Below are positions 35,888 to 45,063 of a stretch of 64,000 nucleotides of DNA, one piece after another. The notes under the pieces were generated by a model. It saw only the letters and a list, made by a program, of their open reading frames with translations. It had not been told where the DNA came from and searched no databases. Every line of letters starts with the position of its first letter. Positions within the stretch are counted from its first letter, which is position 1. Source of the stretch: Ruegeria discodermiae (lineage in GTDB: Bacteria > Pseudomonadota > Alphaproteobacteria > Rhodobacterales > Rhodobacteraceae); contig NZ_JAVAMO010000005.1 in NCBI RefSeq assembly GCF_030758345.1, positions 124,001 through 188,000 on the forward strand, in the 5' to 3' direction. A program made the position numbers and the translations under genes.

Positions 35888-38136
35888 CGGCGTTTGCGGG
35901 TCAGTTTACGCTCCAGCTTGTCGCGCTTTCTCTTGCTCTTGACTGCATTGCGCCGCGCGCCACGCCCGACAGGAGCCCGCGTGCGCGGCATCGCCTGATC
36001 CTCGATCGACAGCAGTTCCAGCTCCAGCCCGCCGGTCACCGGTGTGGCTTGCGCCAGTCGCACGCTCACCCGCCGGCCGATGGCGATGATCAGCCCGGTA
36101 TCCGACCCCATCAGCGTCCCCGCCTCACGGTCGAAATGGAAAAACTCGCGCCCCAGAGAGCGCACCGGCACCAGCCCGTCCGCGCCGGTCTCATCCAGCT
36201 TCACGAACGCCCCAAACCGCGCGATACCGCTGATCCGACCGGTGAATTCATTGCCCACCCGCTCGCTCAGATAGGCGGCCAGGTAGCGGTCGGTGGTGTC
36301 GCGCTCGGCCATCATCGAGCGGCGCTCGGTGTCTGAGATGTGGTTGGCGGTCTCTTCCAGCCGGTCGATCTCGTCCAGTTGCAACCCGTCTTTGCCCCAG
36401 CCATGGGCCGAAATCAGCGAGCGGTGCACGATCAGGTCGGAATAGCGCCGGATCGGCGAGGTGAAATGCGCGTAATTCCTGAGCGCGAGGCCGAAATGCC
36501 CAAAATTTTCAGGACTGTAATAGGCCTGCGCCATCGATCTGAGCGTGCTGAGATTGATCAGTTCCGCGTCTTCGGTTCCCGCAGCAGCGTTGAGAAGCGC
36601 ATTCAGATGTCGCGTCTGCAACACCTGCCCCTTGGCTAGGTTCAAGCCCGCCGCCTGCGCCGTTTCGCGCAAAGATTCCAGTTTTTCGGGCGCGGGCTCC
36701 TCATGCACCCGGAACAGCAGAGGCGCGCGTTTGTCGATCAGCGTTTCGGCGGCGGCCACGTTCGCCAGAACCATGAATTCCTCAATCAGCTTATGTGCGT
36801 CCAGCCGGTCGCGGAAGGCCACGCTTTCCACCTGACCGTCGTCATTCAACACGATCTTGCGTTCGGGCAGGTCCAGATCCAGCGGTTGGCGCGCCTGACG
36901 CGCCGCGACCAGCGCCTTGTAGGCGGCGTAGAGTGGTTTCAGGACCGGCTCCAGCAGCGGCCCAGTGCGGCCATTGGGATCGCCATCAATGGCCTCCTGC
37001 ACCTCGCCGTAATGCAGCGAGGCGGCAGAGCGCATCAGCCCACGCACGAAGCGGTGCCCGATCTTGTTGCCCTCCGCATCGATCTGCATCCGCACCGCGA
37101 TACAGGCACGCGGAACGCCTTCATGCAGGGAACAGAGGTCACCCGACAGACGGTCGGGCAGCATCGGCACGACGCGGTCGGGGAAATAACTGGAATTGCC
37201 GCGCTTGCGCGCCTCGCGATCCAGCGCACTGCCGGGGCGCACATACGCCGCCACATCGGCAATCGCGACCCAGATCACATGGCCGCCGGGATTCTCGGGA
37301 TCATCATCACCATGAGCATAGCAGGCGTCGTCATGATCGCGCGCATCCGCCGGATCGATGGTTAACAGGGGCATGTCGCGCAGATCTTCGCGCCCGCTCA
37401 GGCCCACGGGTTTGGCCTTGTCGGCCTCGGCGATCACCGCATCGGGGAAATCATCAGGGATGCCATGCTGGTGGATTGCGATCAGCGACACCGCCTTGGG
37501 TGCGCTGGGGTCGCCCAGCCGTTCGACGATACGCGCCCTGGGCAGACCCAGCCGCCCCTTTGGACCGGCCTGTTCGGCCTCGACCAGTTCGCCATCCTTA
37601 GCGCTGAGCGTCGCACCATCGGACACCAGCCAATCGGTGCCCGACGCCTTGTCGATCGGCACGATCCGCCCGCCCTCGGCACCTTTGCAGAAGACGCCCA
37701 GAACCCGGCGCGGGTTGGTACCGATCCGGCGGATCAGGCGGGCCTCGTAGTTGTGGTCTTCTTCATGCACGACGCTCAACCGCGCCAGAATGCGATCACC
37801 CTCGCCCAACGCCGGATCAGAGGCGCGCGGGAGGATCAGAACCACTGGCTCGACCCCTTCGCCATGCCATTCCAGCGGGCGCGCAAAAAGGTCTCCATCG
37901 TGGTTCGGAGCCTTGACCTGCAGAACGCTGACCGGGGGCAGCCGGTCAGGGTCGCGATAGGTCTTTTTGCGCTTCTCCAGATGACCCTCGGCCTCAAGCT
38001 CTTTCAGCACGCGCTTGAGGTCGATCCGATCAGTTCCCTTGATGCCAAAAGCCTTGGCGATATCGCGTTTCGAGGTGAGGGTCGGATGCGCCGAGATCCA
38101 GTCGAGGATCTCCTGCTTGGAGGGAATTCGCGTCAT
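35878..38136 (-). CDS. rnr: Ribonuclease R
   Basis: A 752-aa processive 3'-5' exoribonuclease of the RNB family. Order: an N-terminal winged helix (about residues 1-65, LTSKRDIAKAFGIKG), cold-shock domains (about 75-230), the RNB catalytic domain (about 250-580) with the metal site LLTIDPADARDHDDACYA, and an S1 domain (about 640-720, NEFTGRISGIARFGAFVK). The C-terminus is very basic (RKRDKLERKLTRKRRQT), as usual for RNA-binding tails. It degrades structured RNA and defective tRNA or rRNA. It forms its own unit, with about 46 bases to the next gene upstream. Confidence 0.95.
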   Translation of the reverse strand: MTRIPSKQEILDWISAHPTLTSKRDIAKAFGIKGTDRIDLKRVLKELEAEGHLEKRKKTYRDPDRLPPVSVLQVKAPNHDGDLFARPLEWHGEGVEPVVLILPRASDPALGEGDRILARLSVVHEEDHNYEARLIRRIGTNPRRVLGVFCKGAEGGRIVPIDKASGTDWLVSDGATLSAKDGELVEAEQAGPKGRLGLPRARIVERLGDPSAPKAVSLIAIHQHGIPDDFPDAVIAEADKAKPVGLSGREDLRDMPLLTIDPADARDHDDACYAHGDDDPENPGGHVIWVAIADVAAYVRPGSALDREARKRGNSSYFPDRVVPMLPDRLSGDLCSLHEGVPRACIAVRMQIDAEGNKIGHRFVRGLMRSAASLHYGEVQEAIDGDPNGRTGPLLEPVLKPLYAAYKALVAARQARQPLDLDLPERKIVLNDDGQVESVAFRDRLDAHKLIEEFMVLANVAAAETLIDKRAPLLFRVHEEPAPEKLESLRETAQAAGLNLAKGQVLQTRHLNALLNAAAGTEDAELINLSTLRSMAQAYYSPENFGHFGLALRNYAHFTSPIRRYSDLIVHRSLISAHGWGKDGLQLDEIDRLEETANHISDTERRSMMAERDTTDRYLAAYLSERVGNEFTGRISGIARFGAFVKLDETGADGLVPVRSLGREFFHFDREAGTLMGSDTGLIIAIGRRVSVRLAQATPVTGGLELELLSIEDQAMPRTRAPVGRGARRNAVKSKRKRDKLERKLTRKRRQT

Positions 38137-38182
38137 GCCCTCGGCCTAGCACGGCCAGATGGCAACGTCATGGACAAAACGA

Positions 38183-38758
38183 TCAGCCTGTCAGATCAGC
38201 CACCGTATCCACATCGCGCAAGCTGTCGATCAGTGCAATGCGCTGACCCGGCAGCGTGGCGAGCGTGTCCTGCAACGCATCAGCGCTGGACCAGCGGACA
38301 CCATCAAAAACCGTGGGCGGAATCGCCGCCACCCGCCGCGCGCCCACCAGCCAGTAGCCGCCATCGGGGGCCGGACCAAAAACCCAGTCCCGATGGCCCA
38401 GCGCGCGGAAGGCACGGGCAATATGAGCGCGGTCTATACCCGGAATATCAGCGCCGATCACGCAGACTGGACCGCGCGGCATCACTCGGAGCATGCGCCC
38501 CATCCGCACGCCCAGATCGCCGCGCCCCTGCGGCGCGCGCGACAGATCAGCGGGCCAGATACGGCTTTGCATGCCCTCGCGGTCCGGCGAGACTGCCAGC
38601 ACGATCCGCCAGCGCGGGTCGCGCAGGCGGCGGATCAGGCGGCGCGTTTGATGCCGGAACCACCATGCCGCGCCGACCATGCCGATATCGCGACCCAGCC
38701 GGGTCTTGACCCGGCCCGGGCGCGGTTCCTTGACCATGATGACCAGAGTAGGCCTCAC
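38183..38758 (-). CDS. DUF2064/TIGR04282-like glycosyltransferase-fold protein
   Basis: A 191-aa protein with a GT-A nucleotide-sugar fold: LVIMVKEPRPGRVKTRLGRD near residues 5-24 is the nucleotide loop, and VCVIGADIPGIDRAHIARAF near 96-115 the metal-proximal strand. DWVFGPAPDGGYWLVGARR follows. TIGR04282 members are linked to arsenosugar biosynthesis in some genomes, but no arsenic genes are adjacent here, so I leave the reaction open. The GTG start overlaps the GNAT gene stop as GTGA. It is the last gene of dapE-GNAT-DUF2064. Confidence 0.85.
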   Translation of the reverse strand: MRPTLVIMVKEPRPGRVKTRLGRDIGMVGAAWWFRHQTRRLIRRLRDPRWRIVLAVSPDREGMQSRIWPADLSRAPQGRGDLGVRMGRMLRVMPRGPVCVIGADIPGIDRAHIARAFRALGHRDWVFGPAPDGGYWLVGARRVAAIPPTVFDGVRWSSADALQDTLATLPGQRIALIDSLRDVDTVADLTG

Positions 38759-39180
38759 GGGAGTTCCATTACCATGTCGCGGTGATCCAGGCCTGCATCG
38801 AGATAGACCGGCCCGACGGCGCTAAACCCCAGCTTTTCATAGAACCCGATGGCCGTGACCTGCGCGCCCAACTTCACCTTGGTGATCCGCTCCTGCGCCT
38901 GTGCCACCTTGACGGCGTGCCGGACCAGCGCCGCGCCAAGCCCGGTGCCGCGTGCCTGTGCCAGCACACAAAGCCGCCCGATCTTGGCGAGGTCATCCTT
39001 GAAGACCACGCGCGCCGCACCGATGGGATGCGCGCCCTCGCGGGCGAGCAAATGCACGGCAACCGCATCCAGTTCGTCCTGTTCCAGATCGACCGGTATG
39101 CCCTGCTCTTCAACAAAGACCGTATGGCGCAGCGCGAAACAGGGGGCCGGGTTTTCGACCACCTCTAATTGGAAACTCAT
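38755..39180 (-). CDS. GNAT N-acetyltransferase
   Basis: A 141-aa single GNAT domain: [20 protein letters not shown] near residues 15-34 marks the ElaA-like subgroup. The acetyl-CoA site is [20 protein letters not shown] near 70-89, and the last motif is [19 protein letters not shown]. The acceptor is unknown. The ATG at 39180 overlaps the dapE stop as ATGA; the longer open frame inside dapE was rejected. It probably rides with dapE in an operon without a clear metabolic link. Confidence 0.88.
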   Translation of the reverse strand: MSFQLEVVENPAPCFALRHTVFVEEQGIPVDLEQDELDAVAVHLLAREGAHPIGAARVVFKDDLAKIGRLCVLAQARGTGLGAALVRHAVKVAQAQERITKVKLGAQVTAIGFYEKLGFSAVGPVYLDAGLDHRDMVMELP

Positions 39181-40322
39181 GCAAAATAATCCCGCAGGAT
39201 ACGCGCATAGACCTGTTTGAGCTGTTCGATCTGCGCCACCTCGACGCATTCATCCACCTGATGCATGGTGCGCCCGACAAGGCCGAATTCAACCACCGGG
39301 CAGTGGTCCTTGATGAAGCGCGCATCCGAGGTGCCGCCAGTGGTGGACAGCACTGGCGCAACTCCGGTTTCCGCCTCGACCGCGCGGGCCACCAGATCGG
39401 ACAGCGCGCCGGGTGGGGTCAGAAAGCTCTCGCCCGAGATTTTCACCTTTATGTCGATAGTAACGTCGAAGTCCTCGGCCACGCGATCGGCTTCGGATTG
39501 CAGCCACTCGGTCACGCTGGCCCCGGAATGCAGATCGTTGAAACGGATATTCACCGCAGCAGCACCTTGCGCCGGGATCACATTTGTTGCCGGGTTGCCG
39601 GTGTCGATGGTGACAACAGCAAGGGTCGAGGCATCAAAATGGTCGCTGCCCTGATCCAGCTCATGACTAGCAAGCCGGTCGATCAGTCGCGCCAACGCCG
39701 GCAAAGGGTTCCTGGCCCGGTGCGGGTAAGCAGCGTGCCCCTGCACGCCGGTCACCGTGAACCACGCCGTCATGGAGCCGCGGCGGCCGATCTTCATCAT
39801 CTCGCCCATCCGGTCGGGACAGGTCGGTTCACCCACAAGGCAGACCGACATGCGCTCGCCTTCTGCCGCCATATGGTCCAGCAACGCGGTGGTGCCGTCG
39901 ATAGCATCGCCCTCTTCATCGCCGGTGATTGTCAGGATGACCGCACCATCCGGCGGCGCATCTTGCACTAGGTCAATCGCGGCGGCGACAAAGGCGGCGA
40001 CACCCGATTTCATGTCCGTTGCGCCCCGGCCATAAAGCACTCCGTCTTTCACCTCGGCCCCAAAGGGCGGCATGGTCCAGGCGGCCTCGTCCCCCACCGG
40101 CACCACATCGGTATGGCCATTGAAACCAAAGGTTTTTTCATGGCCCTTCCGCCCCCAGCGCGCAAACAGGTTGCTTACGCCACCCCGATCCACACGCACG
40201 CAGTCGAACCCGGCAGAAGACAGCAGATCATCCAGCAGTTTCAACGCACCACCCTCAACAGGTGTGACCGAAGGACACCGGATCAGATCAGCGGTAAGCT
40301 TTACGGCATCGGTGGTGGTCAT
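39177..40322 (-). CDS. dapE: Succinyl-diaminopimelate desuccinylase
   Basis: A 381-aa M20 zinc amidohydrolase of the lysine/meso-diaminopimelate pathway, cleaving N-succinyl-LL-diaminopimelate. Zinc ligands are visible in [13 protein letters not shown] (about residues 66-78), [15 protein letters not shown] (about 97-111), [12 protein letters not shown] near 132-143 and, at the end, [15 protein letters not shown]. The lid/dimer domain lies in the middle. The ATG at 40322 is preceded by GAGGG; the 13-codon upstream extension is not needed. It is the first gene of an operon and shares its 274-base upstream region with the divergent Hint gene. Confidence 0.95.
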   Translation of the reverse strand: MTTTDAVKLTADLIRCPSVTPVEGGALKLLDDLLSSAGFDCVRVDRGGVSNLFARWGRKGHEKTFGFNGHTDVVPVGDEAAWTMPPFGAEVKDGVLYGRGATDMKSGVAAFVAAAIDLVQDAPPDGAVILTITGDEEGDAIDGTTALLDHMAAEGERMSVCLVGEPTCPDRMGEMMKIGRRGSMTAWFTVTGVQGHAAYPHRARNPLPALARLIDRLASHELDQGSDHFDASTLAVVTIDTGNPATNVIPAQGAAAVNIRFNDLHSGASVTEWLQSEADRVAEDFDVTIDIKVKISGESFLTPPGALSDLVARAVEAETGVAPVLSTTGGTSDARFIKDHCPVVEFGLVGRTMHQVDECVEVAQIEQLKQVYARILRDYFA

Positions 40323-40433
40323 GGGCCCTCGCGGTGTCTGCAGTCGCTTTGCTCGCGACACAATTGTGACGAAAAAGTCGCGCTGCCAACCCCAAAAGGC
40401 GGAAATCCGCTTATCAAAAACCCAACACCTGTG

Positions 40434-40448
40434 TTAACGAAGGGTTAA
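40434..40448. promoter_or_regulatory. Full CtrA-like binding site
   Basis: TTAA-N7-TTAA is present (40434-40437 and 40445-40448), the exact full consensus of the alphaproteobacterial master regulator CtrA. It is 112 bases upstream of dapE and 149 bases upstream of the Hint gene. Which gene it controls cannot be read from sequence. Confidence 0.55.
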
Positions 40449-40596
40449 TAAATGACCCGAGGCAGGGCACCGAGCACAAAAGCCGCAAAAGGCTGCAGAC
40501 AGGCGTAACCGCGCAATAGACGCGGCGCGATTGTTTTATGCGCAGGCATAGCCTGTGACGGCGCACTGCTTCCAAAACGACGGGTTTGGGCAGTAG

Positions 40597-42174
40597 ATGG
40601 CGACCGGGGCGGAGCTCGACTATCAGACAAATGCCAGCGCATTGGCGATGGCGCAGGCAATATTTGGCGATGGCACGACCGTGGTCAGCGCCAGCTATAC
40701 AGGCGATAACCGATCATCGGCGATCTACGGAAACGGGGACGCGCTGGCACCGGGGGCCACGCCGGGCGACGGCGGCGTGATCCTGTCGACAGGGCGCGCC
40801 ACCAGTTTCACCCGATCCTCAGGCGATCCAAACGTATCGACCCGGACCAGCACCAATACCAGCGGCCCAAACGACAACCCCGACTTCAACGCAGCTGCCG
40901 GTGCGCGCACCTTCGACGCCTCGTTCCTGGACGTCTCTTTCATCCCGACCTCGGAATACATGTCGATGCAATTCGTCTTCTCCTCCGAGGAGTACCCCGA
41001 ATTCCAGAACTCGATCTATCAGGATTTCGTCGGTGTCTGGGTCAACGGCGCGCAGGTCGATCTGAGCGTTTCAGGAGGCGGAGACGCCGACCCCGGAAAC
41101 ATCAATAGCAATTCCAACCAGAACCTGTTTCTGGACAATAGCAACGACGACTTTAACACCGAGATGGACGGGCTGACCGTCACCCTGACGCTGACGATGA
41201 ACGTCATCCCCGATCAGGTGAACACGATCCGCATAGGTGTCGCGGATGTGTCGGATAACCGGTACGATTCCAACTTGCTGATCGCGGCCGACAGCGTTCA
41301 GACCGAGCTTGTGGCGCTTGCCGATACGGTCAACGTGAACCCGAACGGGCGCAACACGGTCGACGTTCTGGCGAATGACCATAACCCCTCCGGATCGACC
41401 CTGACCATCACACATATCAACGGGCAGGCGGTTACTGCGGGCAGTACGGTGACGCTCAGCACCGGGCAGACGCTGCGGCTGAATGACAACGGCACCATCA
41501 CCGTTTTTGGCGATGGCGATGTCGAGGATTTCAACTTCACCTACACGGTGACGAACGGCACCAACGAGGATGTCGGCTTCGTCAATGCCAGCTCAATTCC
41601 CTGTTTTGTCGCGGGTACGCTGATCACCACTCCCGAGGGCGAAGCTCCCGTTGAAACGCTGACGCCCGGTGATCTGGTGATGACCCGCGATGACGGCCCG
41701 CAACCGCTCAGATGGGCGGGCAGCCGCGCGATCGAGGCGTCGGGTGATCTGACCCCGATCCATATCCGGGCCAACACCTTTGGCAGCCATGGCGACCTGA
41801 TGGTGTCACCGCAGCATCGCGTTCTCGTGCGCGACAGCCTGGCAGAGCTTCTGTTCGGTGAGGCCGAGGTGCTGGTTGCTGCAAAGGATCTGGTCAATGG
41901 CCGCACGGTAACATGGCAGCCCGGCGGGGCGGTCACCTATGTCCATCTGATGTTTGACCGCCACCAGGTCATCTATTCCGAAGGCCTGCCAACCGAGAGC
42001 TTCCTGCCCGGCCCGCAGACCACCAACCTGTTCGAGCAGCACCTGATCGATGAGATCTGTACCATCTTTCCGGAACTCGACCCGCAAACCGGCCTCGGCT
42101 ACAGCGCCGCCGCACGCCGGACGTTGAAAGCCTATGAGGCACAATTGCTGATTTCCGCAGAGAGAGCCGCGTGA
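40597..42174 (+). CDS. Choice-of-anchor L + Hint domain secreted protein
   Basis: A 525-aa acidic protein. The first 230 residues match the choice-of-anchor L pattern (MQFVFSSEEYPEFQ, then FVGVWVNG). A cadherin/Ig-like module follows (VDVLANDHNPSGSTLTITHI, about 250-325). From about residue 334 a Hint module (Hint_2, hedgehog/intein fold) begins with IPCFVAGTLITTPEG and ends near residue 470. No signal peptide is visible; roseobacter Hint proteins of this kind are thought to be secreted by type I systems. The Hint domain could catalyse self-cleavage or cross-linking; its nucleophile Cys at about 336 is present. A CtrA-like box lies upstream. Confidence 0.85.
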   Translation: MATGAELDYQTNASALAMAQAIFGDGTTVVSASYTGDNRSSAIYGNGDALAPGATPGDGGVILSTGRATSFTRSSGDPNVSTRTSTNTSGPNDNPDFNAAAGARTFDASFLDVSFIPTSEYMSMQFVFSSEEYPEFQNSIYQDFVGVWVNGAQVDLSVSGGGDADPGNINSNSNQNLFLDNSNDDFNTEMDGLTVTLTLTMNVIPDQVNTIRIGVADVSDNRYDSNLLIAADSVQTELVALADTVNVNPNGRNTVDVLANDHNPSGSTLTITHINGQAVTAGSTVTLSTGQTLRLNDNGTITVFGDGDVEDFNFTYTVTNGTNEDVGFVNASSIPCFVAGTLITTPEGEAPVETLTPGDLVMTRDDGPQPLRWAGSRAIEASGDLTPIHIRANTFGSHGDLMVSPQHRVLVRDSLAELLFGEAEVLVAAKDLVNGRTVTWQPGGAVTYVHLMFDRHQVIYSEGLPTESFLPGPQTTNLFEQHLIDEICTIFPELDPQTGLGYSAAARRTLKAYEAQLLISAERAA

Positions 42175-42175
42175 C

Positions 42176-43270
42176 ATGACCTGGATTGCCCTAACCGACA
42201 CCGAAACGCAGCTTTTCTCAGCCGCCGGCCTGGGGGCCGATCCTGTAGCGCCCGACCTGATCGGAAGCGAGGATGACGATCTGCTGGCCCGCGGCACGCT
42301 GGTGTTTGAAACCGCGATGCCCGAGACTGCGCGGGCCTATACACTGTTTCACTACAATCGCGAAGGCGACTGGCCCTTTCATCTGTCCCTTCAGGCAATC
42401 CCTGGCCGCGGGCTGATCTTCGTGCTCAATCAGGGCGGCTCGGTGATCCACCAGAGCATGACATTGCCCGATACAGGCCGCATCGACCTGTTGCGCCTGT
42501 CCTATAGCTGGGACGCCCCAGCGCGCCGGGCGCAACTGGCGCTGGAGCAGCATGATCGGGAACAGGTGCTGATACAAGACATCGCCGGACCCTGCCCGCT
42601 GCGGATCGGCGACCTGCGCGCGCTGTTTCAATACGGACCCCACCGTTTTGCCGCGCCTGAAACCGTCTTTGCCGCGCTGTCGGACAGGATCGAGCCCGTA
42701 GGTCCGCTGCCCTCCATGCATCCCGAAACACCGATCGCCACTCCGCTGGGCTATCGCCCGCTGCGTTCCCTGCGCCGCGGCGATACGGTGATCAACTCAC
42801 GTGGAGAGGTCGTGCCGGTCCTGCACCGCCTGACCCGAACCGTACCCGCGCGCGGCAGTTTCAGCCCACTTTCGATCCGCAGTCCTTATTTTGGTCTGGA
42901 TCAGGATATCGTGGTCGCCCCCTCGCAACGGCTGCTGCTGTCGGGAAGTGAGGTGGAGTACCTTTTCGGCAAGCAATCCGTTCTGGCGCTGGCCCATCAT
43001 ATGACCCAGGGCCGCGCGGTGACACCCGCGCCCTGGGGTCCGCTGGTGACCTATTCACAGCTGCTGTTGCCTGGCCATGACGCGGTGCTGGCGGCAGGCT
43101 GTGCGCTGGAAAGCCAATTCCTCGGCCGCTTGCACAGCAAGCCGCGCCTGTTGGCGGCCAGCCTGCTCTGCGGGTTGGAGCGTAGCCGACTTCCAGATCA
43201 TGGAACCGCTCGCATTCCGGTGCTGGGATCGTTTGATGCCCGCGTCTTGGCCGAACGCCGCGCCGCCTGA
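42176..43270 (+). CDS. Second Hint-domain protein with Ser in place of the catalytic Cys
   Basis: A 364-aa protein whose first codon follows the previous stop by one base. Residues about 20-175 form a beta-sandwich-like module (FHLSLQAIPGRGLIFVLNQG) rather than a choice-of-anchor domain. The Hint-like region starts with SMHPETPIATPLGYRPLRSL near residues 180-199 and has VINSRGE and DIVVAPSQRLLLSG. In the first protein the aligned start reads CFVAGTLITTP; here Cys becomes Ser and the Gly becomes Glu. Ser can act as nucleophile in some inteins, so the domain may be slow or purely structural rather than dead. It is co-transcribed with the first Hint gene. Confidence 0.8.
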   Translation: MTWIALTDTETQLFSAAGLGADPVAPDLIGSEDDDLLARGTLVFETAMPETARAYTLFHYNREGDWPFHLSLQAIPGRGLIFVLNQGGSVIHQSMTLPDTGRIDLLRLSYSWDAPARRAQLALEQHDREQVLIQDIAGPCPLRIGDLRALFQYGPHRFAAPETVFAALSDRIEPVGPLPSMHPETPIATPLGYRPLRSLRRGDTVINSRGEVVPVLHRLTRTVPARGSFSPLSIRSPYFGLDQDIVVAPSQRLLLSGSEVEYLFGKQSVLALAHHMTQGRAVTPAPWGPLVTYSQLLLPGHDAVLAAGCALESQFLGRLHSKPRLLAASLLCGLERSRLPDHGTARIPVLGSFDARVLAERRAA

Positions 43271-43342
43271 CCAGACGGACGCATCTTGTGCCAAACCGGT
43301 CACCTGAGTTAGGGAGCGCAGCAGCATAAGGGTCTGGAATCA

Positions 43343-44401
43343 ATGTTGCGGCGTCTTTACATCATTCTGTCTCTGATCGCGTGCCTCGTCGCGACCGCAG
43401 GCTCTGCCCAAGAGCTTGGCGTGTCCACGGTCACACGGCCGCCTTTTTCGATGCTTAAAGACGACGATCAGACCGGTTTTTCGATGGACCTGATGGCAGC
43501 GCTGGCCGAAGACCTCGGCTGGACCTATGGCGTCCAACGCTACGACCAATTCACCGACATGCTCAACGCCGTCACCGATGGCACAGCCGATCTGGCCATC
43601 GCCAATATCTCGATCACCGCCCAGCGCGAAACGCTGATGGATTTCAGCCAGCCAATCTTTGAATCCGGATTGCAGATCATGATCCCGGCCGACAAGCAGG
43701 GCGCACCCTCGCTGATGCGGGCGCTGATGTCGCGCGAGTTGTTTGTGGCGATCGGCATCGCCTTTGGGCTGCTGCTGACCGGCGGCATGCTGATGTGGTA
43801 TTTCGAACGCCGATCGCAACCCTATTTCGATCGCAATCTGAATGACGCCTGGTTCCCCTCGTTCTGGTGGGCGCTGAACCTGGTGGTCAATGGCGGGTTC
43901 GAGGAACGGGTCCCTCGGACCAGCTTCGGCAAGATCTTTGGCGTGGTTTTGGTGGTCTCATCGCTATTTGTCGTCTCGGTCTTTACCGCCCGCATCACCT
44001 CGGTCATGACGGTCGAGGCAATCACCAATTCGGTCAGTTCGGTGAACGATCTTTATGGCAGGCGGGTTGCGACGATCCAGGGCTCAACTGCCGCCACCTT
44101 TCTCGATAGGCGCGACCTGAACTATACCGCCTATGATGGCCTGGGCCCGATGCTTGCCGATTTTGAGGCCGGTTCGCTCGACGCCGTTGTCTTTGATGCC
44201 CCGATCCTGTCCTACTACACCAGCCACGAGGGCACGGGCGTCGGGGTCATGACCGGCGCGGTATTCCTGCGGGAAAACTATGGCATTGCCTTCCCCACCG
44301 GCTCGCCGCTGGTCGAGGAGGTCAATCAAGCGCTGTTGACCCTGCGCGAAAACGGCACCTATGACACGATCTACCGCAAGTGGTTCGGAACGCGGAATTG
44401 A
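43343..44401 (+). CDS. Prokaryotic ionotropic-glutamate-receptor-like ligand-gated channel
   Basis: A 352-aa protein with signal peptide (residues 1-22, cleavage after GSAQ). A type 3 binding domain is split in two: lobe S1 (about 24-118, with TDGTADLAIANISITAQRE) and lobe S2 (about 228-350, with FDAPILSYYTSHEG). Between them lie a helix (about 132-152), a re-entrant pore-like segment DAWFPSFWWALNLVVNGGFE (about 167-186) and a last helix (FGVVLVVSSLFVVSVFTARI). This order equals that of GluR0 and other bacterial glutamate receptors. The potassium filter TVGYGD is not present; the loop reads NGGFEERVP. The ligand is unknown; an amino acid is likely. Confidence 0.85.
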   Translation: MLRRLYIILSLIACLVATAGSAQELGVSTVTRPPFSMLKDDDQTGFSMDLMAALAEDLGWTYGVQRYDQFTDMLNAVTDGTADLAIANISITAQRETLMDFSQPIFESGLQIMIPADKQGAPSLMRALMSRELFVAIGIAFGLLLTGGMLMWYFERRSQPYFDRNLNDAWFPSFWWALNLVVNGGFEERVPRTSFGKIFGVVLVVSSLFVVSVFTARITSVMTVEAITNSVSSVNDLYGRRVATIQGSTAATFLDRRDLNYTAYDGLGPMLADFEAGSLDAVVFDAPILSYYTSHEGTGVGVMTGAVFLRENYGIAFPTGSPLVEEVNQALLTLRENGTYDTIYRKWFGTRN

Positions 44402-44413
44402 CGATCTCGCGCG

Positions 44414-44773
44414 TCAGGCCTTTTGGTTGTCGTCGTCGAAGAACGGCGTCATCTGGGCCACAACAACAGCGTTTTCCTCAAGCGCGCGCTGCATCAGGGC
44501 GCGCTCTTCTTCGCTGATCTCATGCCCTTCGGCCTCGCGCTCGGCCAGCGTGCCATAACCGGTCACATCCAGCGGCGCAGTATCGGCCTGTTTCAGGATC
44601 GCCACCGTCTCGCGCACGGCCTCGGCCTCGTCCACACCGCTGGCAAAACACATCAGCGCCGCGCCCGAGGCCCCCTCGGGCAGGCCATCACCCTCCTTGC
44701 GCCCGATCTGGACGACAAGGGTATAGACCTGCTGGCGAGAGGGTTTCTTGGTCTTTTCCATAGGCGTCGCCAT
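44414..44773 (-). CDS. Small conserved hypothetical protein
   Basis: About 119 aa, cytosolic, with an acidic helical C-terminus (LAEREAEGHEISEEERALMQ then FFDDDNQKA). The central part has PEGASGAALMCFASGVDEAE and ETVAILKQADTAPLDVTGYG, which suggests an alpha/beta fold like short proteins conserved in Rhodobacterales. I do not recognise a named family. The start is uncertain between ATGs at 44773 and 44761. It is convergent with the glutamate-receptor-like gene, 12 bases apart. Confidence 0.7.
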   Translation of the reverse strand: MATPMEKTKKPSRQQVYTLVVQIGRKEGDGLPEGASGAALMCFASGVDEAEAVRETVAILKQADTAPLDVTGYGTLAEREAEGHEISEEERALMQRALEENAVVVAQMTPFFDDDNQKA

Positions 44774-45063
44774 AACCACGCATCCAAAGATGGTCAACCT
44801 CAGGGGAATTGAGGGAAATCCCAAAAAAGGTCAGTTTATGAACCTTGGGGTGGCGGCTATCCAGTCTCTCAACCGTTGGTGAGGCTGCTTGGCTGACAAA
44901 GCGGATCGCCTGCATGCGCGCTTCGCGCCGTTGCGAGCCTGTCGGGCTGCGGCTAGGCTGAACGCATGAGACGGCATTTGAGGACCTGCCCCTCCGGCGG
45001 GACTTTGCGCGGCTTTTCAGGGGAAACCCATTTTTTGAATCTATGTGCTTAAGGAGCGACCGG
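44774..45063. other. Intergenic region before the SMP-30 gene
   Basis: About 290 bases without a supported gene. A minus-strand open frame crosses it but starts inside the SMP-30 gene. The centre (about 44,870-44,960) is GC-rich with GCGCGCTTCGCGC symmetry, and looks unlike a simple promoter; a dispersed intergenic repeat is possible but unproven. The last 60 bases should hold the promoter and AAGGAG ribosome site of the SMP-30 gene. Confidence 0.4.
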
